From assembly GCA_900542825.1 (NCBI GenBank), contig UQOY01000026.1, forward strand, positions 1-6,426: a stretch of DNA of 6,426 nt, read 5' to 3'. Below are positions 6,335-6,426 of the stretch, piece by piece. Position numbers and translations under genes: made by a program. Origin of the DNA: an uncultured Collinsella sp. Lineage in GTDB: Bacteria; Actinomycetota; Coriobacteriia; Coriobacteriales; Coriobacteriaceae. How positions within the stretch are numbered: position 1 is the stretch's first letter; the number at the start of each line of letters is the position of its first letter. The notes under the pieces were generated by a model. That model did not search any database and had not been told where the DNA came from. It worked only from the letters and a program-made list of their open reading frames with translations.

Positions 6335-6414
6335 GCATGCGGGACGGCCTCGCGCTGGGGCCGCCTCCGGGCGGGCGCCTTCCTCTGAGAAGTGGGCTTC
6401 GCGAACTTCTCAGA
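6331..6414. repeat. Long palindromic repeat, copy 3 (truncated at window end)
   Basis: The 32-bp leading block 6331-6362 matches copy 1 at 30 of 32 positions. The left arm then runs to 6393, followed by the same 11-nt loop GGGCTTCGCGA (6394-6404) and only 10 bases of right arm (6405-6414, pairing with 6384-6393). The rest of the right arm, about 26 bases by analogy with copy 1, is missing because the sequence changes to adapter at 6415. Confidence 0.85.
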
Positions 6415-6426
6415 AGATCGGAAGAG
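6415..6426 (+). other. Residual Illumina adapter sequence at contig end
   Basis: AGATCGGAAGAG is identical to the first 12 bases of the standard TruSeq adapter. It begins at the exact base where pairing with the left arm of hairpin copy 3 stops and runs to the last base of the window. This is most simply an untrimmed artefact and not genomic DNA. Confidence 0.9.

Overview
The window looks like high-GC, human-gut Actinomycetota DNA, most likely Coriobacteriia and plausibly Collinsella. The basis is recalled protein style (a Bifidobacterium/Coriobacteria-type phosphoketolase with its own LacI-type regulator), base composition, and GGAGG-like ribosome binding sites. No 16S rRNA or other marker is present, so the genus is an inference.

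Layout from left to right: (1) positions 1-167 hold two rho-independent terminator hairpins on the + strand, separated by about 100 nt with no supported gene; they end something lying off the left edge. (2) murB, the peptidoglycan precursor reductase, runs on the minus strand with its stop codon against the second terminator. (3) A 183-bp divergent intergenic region separates murB from a LacI-family regulator on the + strand and carries a likely regulator promoter. (4) A 204-bp regulatory region follows, containing two adjacent 18-bp palindromic operators centred 21 bp apart and abutting a TATACT -10 box. (5) xfp encodes an intact 842-residue xylulose-5-phosphate/fructose-6-phosphate phosphoketolase. 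(6) A 320-bp gene-free stretch (5076-5395) is dominated by two very long perfect or near-perfect DNA hairpins. (7) An AEC-family permease gene follows. (8) A third hairpin of the same family starts at the permease stop codon and is cut off by the end of the window.

How the parts may work together: the LacI-type protein probably represses xfp, the enzyme that splits sugar phosphates into acetyl phosphate and a shorter sugar phosphate, through the paired operators. The regulator may also control itself through a weaker similar site. The permease may or may not be linked to this metabolism.

The most unusual feature is the hairpin family. Three copies share a nearly invariant 11-nt loop with short fixed flanks, while the outer stem sequences differ completely between copies yet stay self-complementary within each copy. 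Two copies also share a 32-bp leading block placed at a stop codon. Separately, the last 12 bases of the window match the start of the Illumina TruSeq adapter, and they replace the expected second arm of the third hairpin, so this is probably a contig end carrying uncorrected adapter sequence.
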